Below are positions 43,670 through 51,816 of a stretch of 64,000 bases of DNA, piece after piece. The notes below the pieces were generated by a model. The model ran no database searches. It was given only the letters and a program-made list of their open reading frames with translations, and had not been told where the DNA came from. The DNA comes from AAA044-D11 sp965268555 (GTDB lineage: Bacteria > Actinomycetota > Actinomycetes > Nanopelagicales > Nanopelagicaceae). The stretch is from assembly GCA_965268555.1 (NCBI GenBank), contig OZ254174.1:1054001-1118000 (forward strand), given 5' to 3'. Every line of letters starts with the position of its first letter. Within the stretch, counting starts at the first letter, position 1. A program made the translations under genes and the position numbers.

Positions 43670-44816
43670 ATTTATTTGGATTGGCCGCGAAAGAATCTGC
43701 GCACCCTTGCATGCAAAAGTAATAAGCCTTTCCATTTAACTCATAGGTTGCAGGGGCATCGGAGACTCGAACTTGCATGCCACATACCCAGTCCTTGGCG
43801 AACTCTTGGTCAGAACTATCTTTCACTTGAGTTCGATACATCCAATAAACCCAGATTATTAAGAGTAGCGCAGCGATATTTAGAACGCTCGTGTAGTTCC
43901 AGCCAACCTGATTTGTATGAGCTATTCCATGATCCACTGCGGGAATCAAATTTAGAAAATTAAAAATAGTTTCTGTGATCAAGCCACTTAGGCTCATAAC
44001 TAACCAAAAAACTAAAGTTAGTCTGACAGCAAGCTTTGCTCCATAATATTTGCGATAAATAAGCACTAACGGAAGTGCAATCAAGTCGGCGTAGATAAAG
44101 GCGATAGTTCCACCAAAAGAAATGCCGCTATGCCATAGGGTCGCCGCTAACGGTATATTTCCAACAGAGCAGACGAAACTTATGAAGGCAATTACTGGCC
44201 CAATTACTACATTCTGAATACTTGTAATGATTCCATTATCCGATAGAAACAACAGGTTCCAAAACGAAGCAGGAACTAGTTTTGCAGCGAGCCCCGCAAC
44301 GACAAAGCCAATTATCAATTCATAGCGGAGCATTTTGAATTCACCAATTGTGTAACCAGCTGCATCATGCCAATTGGCTTTTTTGCTTGAATTCATCTCT
44401 TTAGAATTTTCATAACTTTCACGTGATTGCTCTATCAACTGCGCCGGTATGAGCCTTGGTATCAATAACTTCAATAGAAGAATCATTATTGCCCCACCAA
44501 AGAATTCAGCAACCGCAAATTGCCAACCCATCATGATCCAGAGAACTAAACCGAGTTCAATTACTAAATTAGTGCTTGAAAACATAAAGACCATTGAGGA
44601 AGTGAAATTTGCGCCTTTTGAAAATAAGCTTTTAGCCAAAGCACTCGCCGAGTAAGAGCAAGAAGAACTAATGATTCCGAATAACGAGGCCTTCAAGACA
44701 CTCTTAAAGCTATCATCACCAAGTTGTTCTCTCATTTTTTTACGAGAGACAAACGCTTGAACTGCGCCAGATAAAGTGAATCCTAAAACAAGCGCCCAGA
44801 AAGTGTGGAAGAACAT
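43650..44816 (-). CDS. YraQ/ArsP-type permease fused to a YHS domain
   Basis: 388 residues from ATG 44816. Eight or so membrane segments include the SSSCSYSASALAKSLFSKGA cysteine motif of the permease family formerly called DUF318, and the second-half counterpart FVCSVGNIPLAATLW. Residues of about 345-385 form a YHS domain (WVCGMQV, YYFCMQGC), usual in heavy-metal transporters. An export or sequestration role for a thiol-loving metal or metalloid is likely. The reading frame stays open upstream (VLDGLVEAWW), typical of the family, but has no standard start codon there. Confidence 0.8.
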   Translation of the reverse strand: MFFHTFWALVLGFTLSGAVQAFVSRKKMREQLGDDSFKSVLKASLFGIISSSCSYSASALAKSLFSKGANFTSSMVFMFSSTNLVIELGLVLWIMMGWQFAVAEFFGGAIMILLLKLLIPRLIPAQLIEQSRESYENSKEMNSSKKANWHDAAGYTIGEFKMLRYELIIGFVVAGLAAKLVPASFWNLLFLSDNGIITSIQNVVIGPVIAFISFVCSVGNIPLAATLWHSGISFGGTIAFIYADLIALPLVLIYRKYYGAKLAVRLTLVFWLVMSLSGLITETIFNFLNLIPAVDHGIAHTNQVGWNYTSVLNIAALLLIIWVYWMYRTQVKDSSDQEFAKDWVCGMQVRVSDAPATYELNGKAYYFCMQGCADSFAANPNKFISVDK

Positions 44817-44845
44817 CCACCAGGCTTCAACTAATCCATCGAGTA

Positions 44846-45178
44846 CTATTTTGGTTTCCTCAAACTTTCATGGTTGATCTCTTTAGATTTCTCATGAATT
44901 TTGCGCATCTGCAATTCCAGCGCAGTAGCTGCTTTGTCGAAGGCTGCAAGGTCATTGAAACCTGCGCCTTCTGAGCGCATGAAGGGCCCAGCACCTGTTG
45001 TTGTTAACACAACTTCATGTGAAGATTTTCCAAAGCGTGGATTTTGCTCATGCTTAATTTCAACTCTTATACTTTCAACTTTAACGCTGAATCGATCAAG
45101 TGATTTCAATTTTTCGGTAACTATTCCCCTGAAATCTTCGGCCAAGTTTGCATTTCTGGCATGTATTACGATTTCCAT
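44846..45178 (-). CDS. hpf: Ribosome hibernation promoting factor, short form
   Basis: 110 residues from ATG 45178, where GGAG lies six bases upstream; the frame up to 45205 has no such site. MEIVIHARNANLAEDFR and VESIRVEIKHEQNPRF fit the HPF/RaiA N-terminal domain. The C-terminal dimerisation domain of long HPF is absent. It inactivates ribosomes in stationary phase. In many actinobacteria hpf sits next to secA and comF; here it lies about 12 kb away, before the permease gene. Confidence 0.85.
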   Translation of the reverse strand: MEIVIHARNANLAEDFRGIVTEKLKSLDRFSVKVESIRVEIKHEQNPRFGKSSHEVVLTTTGAGPFMRSEGAGFNDLAAFDKAATALELQMRKIHEKSKEINHESLRKPK

Positions 45179-45285
45179 GAGATCTCCTACTCGAATCAAG
45201 AGCATTGATATGAACTGATTTGAAGTTGTCTTTACCTCTTTAAGTTACACCTATTTCACTCATCTGGCAGTAGGATTCAAGTGAA

Positions 45286-46560
45286 ATGAATCGCCTGCGA
45301 GAATTTATTCCGAGCAGTAGCGACTATAAAAGTGCTCGCACTGTTTGGCGTAAAGACTTATTAGCCGGAATCACAGTAGGCATCGTCGCTCTCCCCTTGG
45401 CTTTGGCATTCGGAATAACTACCGGAGCCGGTGCAGGTGCTGGCCTAGTTACAGCAATCCTTGCGGGTTTAGTTGCAGCAATCTTTGGTGGCTCGAATTT
45501 TCAAGTAAGTGGCCCTACTGGCGCGATGACAGTTGTTCTAGTTCCAATAGTTAGCAAATATGGTGTTGAATCTTTAATTCCACTTGGTTTTTTTGCTGGC
45601 TTGTTGACGCTTATTCTTGGACTAATTCGAGCGGGTTCAATTATTAACAGAGTTCCATGGCCAGTTATGGAGGGATTTACTCTCGGGATTGCCGTAGTAA
45701 TTGCACTACAACAATTTCCAACCGCGCTTGCAACACCATCGATACCTGGTGGGCGAACAGTCACTACCGCTTGGCGCACACTTAAAGGAGCCCTAGACAG
45801 TGGCCTCAATTTCTCAGCAATATTTATTGTCCTATTAACTCTGGTTGTTAAGTTCACTTATCCTAAAATCGCTCATAAAGTTAAATTCCATATTCCAGCT
45901 AGTTTTATTGCAATCGTTTTCAGCTCTGCCGTTGTTTTTCTATTCGGTATTAACGTTCCAACAGTTAGCGACTTGCCCAAGGCCATATTTCATCTACAGA
46001 AATTCTCGCTATTTGGGCTAGGAATTTATCAATTGTTCTCGGCAGTAGTTGCTATTGCCTTGCTTGCTTCAATTGAATCACTACTCTCTGCGCGAGTTGC
46101 TGATCAGTTGTCACATATACATGTCGAAAAAGATAGATACCATCCAAATCGGGAGTTGTTCGGACAAGGTTTGGCATCTATGGCTTCATCACTTGTTGGC
46201 GGAATGCCTGCGACCGGAGCGATTGCGCGCACCAGCGTAAACATTCGATCTGGTGCTAAATCTCGATTAGCAGCAATATTTCATGCAGCGTTCTTGCTCG
46301 TTGTGGTTTTGGCGCTTTCGCCAATTATCTCGGAGATACCAACATCAGCCTTGGCTGGAATTCTTATCGGGACTTCTTATCGAATGGCAAGCCCAGCAAA
46401 TTTGCGAGAGATGCTTAGAACAACTCGCCTTGATTCTTCAATTTTAATTATTACTGCTTTAGTTGTGATTTTTCTCGATTTGATTTGGGGAATCTTGATT
46501 GGAACAGCTCTTTACTACCTCTTTAGTAAGTTTAAAAGTTATAACTTAAAACGGCAATAA
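45286..46560 (+). CDS. SulP-family anion transporter lacking a STAS domain
   Basis: 424 residues. DLLAGITVGIVALPLALAFG and VSGPTGAMTVVLVPI are signature segments of SulP (quoted in part), and about ten to twelve membrane spans follow. The chain ends directly after the last span (YLFSKFKSYNLKRQ), so the cytoplasmic STAS domain is missing. SulP proteins carry sulfate, bicarbonate or other anions with sodium or protons. Substrate cannot be read from sequence. Its 3' end overlaps the convergent gene by 15 bases. Confidence 0.9.
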   Translation: MNRLREFIPSSSDYKSARTVWRKDLLAGITVGIVALPLALAFGITTGAGAGAGLVTAILAGLVAAIFGGSNFQVSGPTGAMTVVLVPIVSKYGVESLIPLGFFAGLLTLILGLIRAGSIINRVPWPVMEGFTLGIAVVIALQQFPTALATPSIPGGRTVTTAWRTLKGALDSGLNFSAIFIVLLTLVVKFTYPKIAHKVKFHIPASFIAIVFSSAVVFLFGINVPTVSDLPKAIFHLQKFSLFGLGIYQLFSAVVAIALLASIESLLSARVADQLSHIHVEKDRYHPNRELFGQGLASMASSLVGGMPATGAIARTSVNIRSGAKSRLAAIFHAAFLLVVVLALSPIISEIPTSALAGILIGTSYRMASPANLREMLRTTRLDSSILIITALVVIFLDLIWGILIGTALYYLFSKFKSYNLKRQ

Positions 46561-46920
46561 GTAAACAATCAGAGTAATTGTTAAGGCAAGCGAGAGCGCC
46601 TGAACCAAGATAGAAATTGCTGTCTTACGGTCCGCCGCGCGATCTTGCGGCGATGCGACTCTAGACAACTTTCCAAGTGAGCCAAAATTGAATGTTCCCA
46701 TCAAGCCAAAAGCCAGACAGAATTTACGACGAGATTGGATGAATCCAACTGCGAAAATCATTGCGGGTACAAATACGCCAAGTCGAGCACTACGTTCGGC
46801 GCTAACATTTATCAATCCGACTGTTGTTGTGATGATTAAAACAAAACCAATTAAGGCAACGAATTGGCGGCGGCGAATCTCACCTTTTCCGATATTGCAA
46901 CTACCGGCTACATAATCCAT
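46546..46920 (-). CDS. Conserved small membrane protein
   Basis: 124 residues. The N-terminal CNIGKGEIRRRQ segment is followed by three hydrophobic spans (FVALIGFVLIITTTVGLI; LGVFVPAMIFAVGFIQ; LVQALSLALTITLIVYLL). FCLAFGLMGTFNFG is a distinctive motif that I recall from actinobacterial proteins without a named function. It starts 4 bases after the 48-residue gene, so the two form an operon. It overlaps the convergent SulP gene. Confidence 0.65.
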   Translation of the reverse strand: MDYVAGSCNIGKGEIRRRQFVALIGFVLIITTTVGLINVSAERSARLGVFVPAMIFAVGFIQSRRKFCLAFGLMGTFNFGSLGKLSRVASPQDRAADRKTAISILVQALSLALTITLIVYLLPF

Positions 46921-46924
46921 TTAA

Positions 46925-47071
46925 TTAAACTGTTTCGCGGTCATCATCCGCAAATACTTCATGATCATCATCGCCACTTTGCGCAACCCAATCAAATGCA
47001 GTCTTAAGCGCTGCAGCAATAACTGCAAGAAAGGTAATCGCAGCTAGTAGGCGGCGAACGGCTTTTATCAT
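46925..47071 (-). CDS. 48-residue membrane peptide with acidic tail
   Basis: ATG 47071 to TAA 46925. The peptide is MIKAVRRLLAAITFLAVIA followed by AALKTAFDWVAQSG and an acidic tail DDDHEVFADDDRETV. It has a basic start, one hydrophobic span and an acidic end, so it should be a single-pass membrane protein. A TAGACT box ends 6 bases before ATG, and the next gene starts 4 bases after its stop, which supports it as a real gene. Function unknown. Confidence 0.6.
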   Translation of the reverse strand: MIKAVRRLLAAITFLAVIAAALKTAFDWVAQSGDDDHEVFADDDRETV

Positions 47072-47077
47072 GAGGCA

Positions 47078-47083
47078 AGTCTA
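47078..47083 (-). promoter_or_regulatory. -10 box (TAGACT) for the 48-residue gene
   Basis: TAGACT ends 6 bases before ATG 47071, predicting a leaderless transcript for the two small membrane proteins. Confidence 0.5.
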
Positions 47084-47138
47084 ACTTACGATTTATGAAC
47101 TTTGCGCTCCAAAAAGTGCAGCAGTGGAGCTGTGTCTC

Positions 47139-48284
47139 CTATTTGACGCAGGAGTTAATCCGATTTACCGCCTCATACATAATCTCTTCGCTTGTTGCAA
47201 AATTGAATCTTACAAATTGCCCAGAATCTGGTCCGAAAGTTATCCCAGAATTAAGCGCAACTTTCCCTTGGGTTAAGAGCGTTTCTGACGGATTGACTCC
47301 AAGGTTAAGCGAACTTAGATCTAGCCAGGCTAAATAGGAGCAATCTGGGATTCGGTAGCCAACAGTGGGCAGCTTTTCTGCCAACAGCGCCTTTAGGAAT
47401 TTGCGATTGCTATCCATTGTTTCGATTGCGCTATCGAGCCAATCGGCACATTCATATGCTGTTGCCGATGCAACTGCGCCAAAAAGTGATGCGCGATAGT
47501 GGACTGCCATTGGCATTGATTTTGCACGTTCTAACTGCTTTGGGTGTGCGGTGATTATGGTGGCGCACTTTAGGCCAGCCAAGTTCCAACTCTTGCTAGC
47601 TGCAGTTACGCATATTCCAACCTCGCGCGCCACATCACTAACCGCTAGGAATGGCACAAACTCTGCTGCGTTATAGGTAAGTGGTGCATGTATTTCATCA
47701 CTAAAAACCGTTACGCCATATTTCTTCGCTAGATCAGCGATAGCTGAAAGCTCGTCCCGCGTAAAAACTGTTCCAACCGGGTTGTGTGGGCTGCATATGA
47801 AATGTGCTTTTACACCTGCGGCATAACCACGTTCAATTGCGTTCAAATCTATCGTGTAGTGCAAGCCAGTTTTAATTAAAGGTGCATCATAAGATTTACA
47901 TTTCAATTCTGAAATCCAATTATTCATATTGTGATAAACCGGTGAATTAATCATTATTAAGTCACCAGGACTTACGACAGTTCTTGCCATCTCAACCATG
48001 CCAACGCCAACATCAGTTGCGATGAATACTTGTTCGGGATCTATCTCCCAACCCCACCTGGCCTTTGCAAACTTGGCTAGATTTATTCCAAGTTCGGGAA
48101 TAGGACCTAAGTATCCAGTATCCGAACCGCCAATCATTTCGCTAAGCACATCGCGAATTGGCTTTGCAATCTCAAAATCCATTTCCGCAACAGGTAGTGG
48201 CAAGACATCAGATGAAAATTCGCGCCACTTAGCGCTTCTACGCTTCTGCAATTTTGCGAGTGGAACGGCTGAAAGTTTTGTCAT
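47139..48284 (-). CDS. MalY/PatB-type PLP aminotransferase or cystathionine beta-lyase
   Basis: 381 residues of fold-type I. The PLP lysine is in TAASKSWNLAGLKCA, and CSPHNPVGTVFTRDEL and FSDEIHAPL are standard MalY/PatB segments. Such proteins cleave cystathionine to homocysteine or act as aminotransferases. In an organism that makes methionine from homoserine this could supply homocysteine; hom lies in region 3. It follows terC by 9 bases on the same strand. Confidence 0.88.
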   Translation of the reverse strand: MTKLSAVPLAKLQKRRSAKWREFSSDVLPLPVAEMDFEIAKPIRDVLSEMIGGSDTGYLGPIPELGINLAKFAKARWGWEIDPEQVFIATDVGVGMVEMARTVVSPGDLIMINSPVYHNMNNWISELKCKSYDAPLIKTGLHYTIDLNAIERGYAAGVKAHFICSPHNPVGTVFTRDELSAIADLAKKYGVTVFSDEIHAPLTYNAAEFVPFLAVSDVAREVGICVTAASKSWNLAGLKCATIITAHPKQLERAKSMPMAVHYRASLFGAVASATAYECADWLDSAIETMDSNRKFLKALLAEKLPTVGYRIPDCSYLAWLDLSSLNLGVNPSETLLTQGKVALNSGITFGPDSGQFVRFNFATSEEIMYEAVNRINSCVK

Positions 48285-48293
48285 TTCTTTGGT

Positions 48294-49190
48294 CTAACTA
48301 CTTTTTCTATCCCGAGTTTTATATAAACTAAAGAGTGAGGTCAACGCAAGAGTTAATATGATCGTCCCTAAACTAAATTGAAGTGAGATGTGTGGGAATT
48401 TAATCGGTCCGAAATGATCCCAGCCCTGAGAGTGCATCGCTTCAAGCAGAAGCTTTACGCCAATGAAAGCGAGAATTACCGATAAACCTTGAGTCAAATA
48501 AACAAGCTTCTTCATCAACCCACCAATTAGGAAGTAAAGCTGGCGAAGTCCCATAAGTGCAAAAATGTTTGCAGTGACAATTATGTATGGCTCTTTAGTT
48601 AAGCCGAAAATTGCTGGAATTGAATCAAAAGCGAATAGGACATCGGTCATTGCGATTGCAACTAAGGCCAAGGTAAAAGTTGATGCACCTTTTCTACGCA
48701 GGAAAGAAATTACTTTTCCTTCTTCCCACTCCTCTTCACCTGATTCCTTAATCAAGGTGTAAGCGGTATAGATCAAGAAGGCGCCGAAGAAGAAGAATAC
48801 CCAGGCAAATTTGCTAACAATTACTGATCCCAGTGCTATGAATCCACCGCGCATGACCAAAGCCATTGCAATACCGATTAAGAGAATCAACTGCTCTTTC
48901 TCTTTCGCAACTTTTAGCCTTGCCAGAATCAGAACGAAGACGAAGAGATTATCGAACGAAAGGGAGTACTCGGTTAGCCATCCTGCGAAAAATTCATTCT
49001 GCGACTGAGTATCGGCCCACTGTCCAAGTGAAATTCCAAAAACTACTGCAGCAGCAACATAGAAGAGCGTCCAACTAACCGCGGTAGTGAGCGAAGTTTC
49101 AACATTACGTTGCCGATATGCCATTGCAAAGTCAAAGGCCAGGACTAAAAGTAGAACTGCAAGAGTAATTTCCCACACATGTGCGCTCAT
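48294..49190 (-). CDS. TerC/Alx-family membrane protein
   Basis: 298 residues with eight or nine membrane spans. The acidic intramembrane motifs TEYSLSFDNLFVFVLI and VAIAMTDVLFAFDSIPAIFG are the TerC hallmarks, with Asp residues implicated in metal-ion transport, chiefly manganese. Typical Alx/TerC role: export of Mn2+ or loading of secreted metalloproteins. A TACTTT box ends 7 bases before ATG 49190. Confidence 0.93.
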   Translation of the reverse strand: MSAHVWEITLAVLLLVLAFDFAMAYRQRNVETSLTTAVSWTLFYVAAAVVFGISLGQWADTQSQNEFFAGWLTEYSLSFDNLFVFVLILARLKVAKEKEQLILLIGIAMALVMRGGFIALGSVIVSKFAWVFFFFGAFLIYTAYTLIKESGEEEWEEGKVISFLRRKGASTFTLALVAIAMTDVLFAFDSIPAIFGLTKEPYIIVTANIFALMGLRQLYFLIGGLMKKLVYLTQGLSVILAFIGVKLLLEAMHSQGWDHFGPIKFPHISLQFSLGTIILTLALTSLFSLYKTRDRKSS

Positions 49191-49197
49191 GACGCAT

Positions 49198-49203
49198 AAA
49201 GTA
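49198..49203 (-). promoter_or_regulatory. -10 box (TACTTT) for terC-family gene
   Basis: TACTTT ends 7 bases before ATG 49190. No ribosome-binding sequence is seen. Confidence 0.45.
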
Positions 49204-49252
49204 CATTACTTACTGTGAATTAACTCAATATCCTCAATATCCATCAAAACAA

Positions 49253-49759
49253 TTAAGAAAACAGCACTCCGGTGCTCGAATGGCAGTCATATCCGTTTGG
49301 ATTCTTCGCTAAATATTTCTGGTGATACTCCTCTGCCGGCCAATAAGTATGGGGCTGGGCACTTTCAATTTGCGTGACAATTTGGCCAATCCCTTGTGCC
49401 GTTAAAAGCTTCTGGTAAATCTCCTTAGTCGCGAGCGCTTCACTTAATTGGTCCTCTGAAGTAGTGAAAATTGCGCTCCGATATTGCGTCCCAATATCCC
49501 CGCCTTGTTGATTTAGTGATGTTGGATCGTGCATCACCCAAAACTCTTCGAGCAATCTGCGATATGTAATCAAATTTGGATCGAATTTAACGTAAACGAC
49601 TTCTGCATGATTTGTGAGCCCAGTACAGACTTGTTCATAACTTGGATTCGCTCTCGTGCCGCCCATATAACCGACGCTTGTTTCAAGCACACCTTCCATT
49701 TGCCAGAATCGACGTTCTGCGCCCCAAAAACAACCATTTGCAAAATAAGCTTCATTCAT
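49253..49759 (-). CDS. msrA: Peptide methionine sulfoxide reductase A
   Basis: 168 residues. The catalytic GCFWGAERRFW motif is at the N terminus, with HAEVVYVKFDP, QGGDIGTQYRS and AEEYHQKYL. It reduces methionine-S-sulfoxide in proteins. A further Cys close to the C terminus (GYDCHSSTG) is positioned as a resolving cysteine. A TAATCT box lies 14 bases upstream of ATG. It stands back to back with the tRNA-Arg promoter. Confidence 0.95.
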   Translation of the reverse strand: MNEAYFANGCFWGAERRFWQMEGVLETSVGYMGGTRANPSYEQVCTGLTNHAEVVYVKFDPNLITYRRLLEEFWVMHDPTSLNQQGGDIGTQYRSAIFTTSEDQLSEALATKEIYQKLLTAQGIGQIVTQIESAQPHTYWPAEEYHQKYLAKNPNGYDCHSSTGVLFS

Positions 49760-49835
49760 AGCTCAATCATTTCAGATTATTTGCAGATTGAGTTAAATCG
49801 CTACAATTACCGCGTATTACACAAATACACACTGC

Positions 49836-49907
49836 GCCCCCGTAGCTCAGTGGATAGAGCACCGCCCTCCGGAGGCGGGAGCGCAGGTTCGATTCCCGCC
49901 GGGGGCA
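49836..49907 (+). tRNA. tRNA-Arg (CCG anticodon)
   Basis: Acceptor GCCCCCG (49836-49842) pairs with CGGGGGC (49900-49906). The anticodon stem CCGCC/GGCGG encloses loop CTCCGGA, giving anticodon CCG. The T arm is GCAGGTTCGATTCCCGC-like. The bases after the discriminator A are CAA, so CCA is not encoded and must be added. A TACAAT box is at 49802-49807. Confidence 0.95.
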
Positions 49908-50043
49908 CAAATCACATAATCATTTATCAAATGTCCTTGTTATGTCTGCGAATTCACGGGAGAATACGAGTTATGTAAATGGCATTTACTGCCTTTTACT
50001 TCCCCCGATTTACGAATAATTCTTTAGAAGGAGCCCACTAATC

Positions 50044-50313
50044 ATGGATTGGCGCCATCAATCTGCTTGCCGCGATGAAGATCCGGAACTATTTTTCCCG
50101 GTCGGCAACACTGGTCCAGCCCTAGCTCAAATCGAAGAGGCGAAAAAAGTTTGTAATCGTTGCATTGTTAAAGAGCCATGCCTTGCTTGGGCGCTCGAGA
50201 GTGGTCAGGATGCGGGAGTCTGGGGCGGACTTTCAGAAGATGAACGTCGTGCACTTAAACGTCGTGCGGCACGTAATCGCGCTCGCCAATTAGAGAATCA
50301 AAATAGCTTCTAG
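50044..50313 (+). CDS. WhiB-family iron-sulfur regulator (WhiB1-like)
   Basis: 89 residues. The four cluster-binding cysteines are C9, C37, C40 and C46 (ACRDEDPELFFP; CNRCIVKEPC), followed by GVWGGLSEDERR and a basic tail (KRRAARNRAR) that binds DNA. AAGGAG precedes ATG 50044. WhiB1-type proteins bind a 4Fe-4S cluster, sense nitric oxide and work with the principal sigma factor. Position beside pdtaS mirrors mycobacterial whiB1 and pdtaS. Confidence 0.95.
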   Translation: MDWRHQSACRDEDPELFFPVGNTGPALAQIEEAKKVCNRCIVKEPCLAWALESGQDAGVWGGLSEDERRALKRRAARNRARQLENQNSF

Positions 50314-50324
50314 TTATTAACTCT

Positions 50325-51782
50325 TTAAAACTTTAGAACAGCCTGCGTTTCACTGCCCACACGCACCAGCGCGATGCTCCCCTTGAGTTCATTCTCGGTA
50401 AGAGTTTTTACTATTTGCAGACCTAGGTTTGAAGATTGATCCCAGTTGAAATCTGTTGGAAGTCCCACGCCATCATCAATAATCTTAACTTTGCAATCCT
50501 CTGCGGTACGAGCAATTTCGATTCGCAAATTCTCGCCCGAATTTGCCAGCCCATGTTCTAAAGCATTGTGAATCAATTCCGTTATAACTAGTGCAAGCGG
50601 GGTTGCAATCTGTGAATCAAAGGTCCCAAACGTTCCCAATTTCTTGATACTTATCTTATGAGTGCTTAATTCAATTGCATTGTGCACAATGCGGTCATAT
50701 ACCTCATCGAAGGCAACAGACTCAGTTGAACTATTCGAAAGAGTTTCGTGCACAATTGCGATAGATGCGACGCGGCGAACCGCTTCTTCAAGTGCAAGCT
50801 TTGCGGTCTCATCTTCAACTCTTCGGGATTGCAGGCGAAGTAAGGCTGAAACTGTTTGCAGATTGTTCTTAACCCGGTGGTGAATTTCACGAATTGTTAC
50901 ATCTTTAGTTACCAGTGCGCGATCACGTCTTCGCAACTCAGTCACATTGTGAAGTAGAACAATTGCACCAATGTGGTCAGCCCCTGCCACTAACGGCATC
51001 ACCAAAAGGTCAAAGATTCCACTCTCGTTTTCAAATTCTTCACGACGTAAATTCTTTCCACTCATTATGCTGCGCCAAGATTCATCAGTTGGAGTACTTA
51101 ACTTTGGTTTAACACTTTCAATGACATCGCCAAGTAGATGCCCTTCAAGTTCGCCACTCCAACCAGCACGGTTAAATGCTGATCGCGCATTTGGGCTTGC
51201 ATAAGTCATAAGTCCGGTTGCATCAAGCCGAATCAAGCCATCACCGACTCGTGGGGCAGATTCAGATCGGTAAAAACTATTTTGAATCGGAAAAGTTCCT
51301 TCAGCGACCATTTGATAAATCTTGTGTGCAATTTCGCGGTAGTTAAGTTCTAACCGCGACGGCGAACGCATTAAATCAGCATTTCTATGGCGTGAAATAA
51401 CTGCGATTACTCGGCCCTGGAAATAAACCGGAACCGTCTCTTCCTTTATCAAAATTTCGCCGACCATTTCAGCTTCAGAATCTCGATCAATCTCACCAGT
51501 CGAAAGGGCGCCATCAATACGTGGATTACTTCCCCAGTTAATTACATTTCCAATTACATCGTGCGCAAAAACCGTGGCTGCAGTAGTTGGTCTGATGTGC
51601 GCCATTGCAATGTGACCATCTGGCCAAGATTGGTAATCCTTGCGCTTTGGAATCCAAAGAATCAGATCCGCAAATGATAAATCCGATAGCAATTGCCATT
51701 CGGCCAGAAGTTCCATCAACCGCGCGCGGTCATCATTGGTAAGCGCAGATTTCGAGGAGATTAATTCATTAACGCTTAACAT
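50325..51782 (-). CDS. pdtaS: PdtaS-like sensor histidine kinase
   Basis: 485 residues. An N-terminal GAF-like domain (about 1-150), a PAS domain (175-285) and a HisKA_2 helix with EIHHRVKNNLQTVSALLRLQ (His301/His302) precede the ATPase domain (TELIHNALEHGL, DDGVGLP). PdtaS normally phosphorylates the RNA-binding antiterminator PdtaR. No pdtaR gene is visible here, so the partner is elsewhere. A GGAGG site precedes ATG 51782. It is convergent with whiB. Confidence 0.92.
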   Translation of the reverse strand: MLSVNELISSKSALTNDDRARLMELLAEWQLLSDLSFADLILWIPKRKDYQSWPDGHIAMAHIRPTTAATVFAHDVIGNVINWGSNPRIDGALSTGEIDRDSEAEMVGEILIKEETVPVYFQGRVIAVISRHRNADLMRSPSRLELNYREIAHKIYQMVAEGTFPIQNSFYRSESAPRVGDGLIRLDATGLMTYASPNARSAFNRAGWSGELEGHLLGDVIESVKPKLSTPTDESWRSIMSGKNLRREEFENESGIFDLLVMPLVAGADHIGAIVLLHNVTELRRRDRALVTKDVTIREIHHRVKNNLQTVSALLRLQSRRVEDETAKLALEEAVRRVASIAIVHETLSNSSTESVAFDEVYDRIVHNAIELSTHKISIKKLGTFGTFDSQIATPLALVITELIHNALEHGLANSGENLRIEIARTAEDCKVKIIDDGVGLPTDFNWDQSSNLGLQIVKTLTENELKGSIALVRVGSETQAVLKF

Positions 51783-51816
51783 TGAACCTCCTCAAATTTT
51801 TCAAAATTCAAATTAG

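Noticed and set aside
49529..49978. 149-residue frame covering the tRNA-Arg region
   Set aside because: It runs across the tRNA and opposite msrA, so it is a chance frame.
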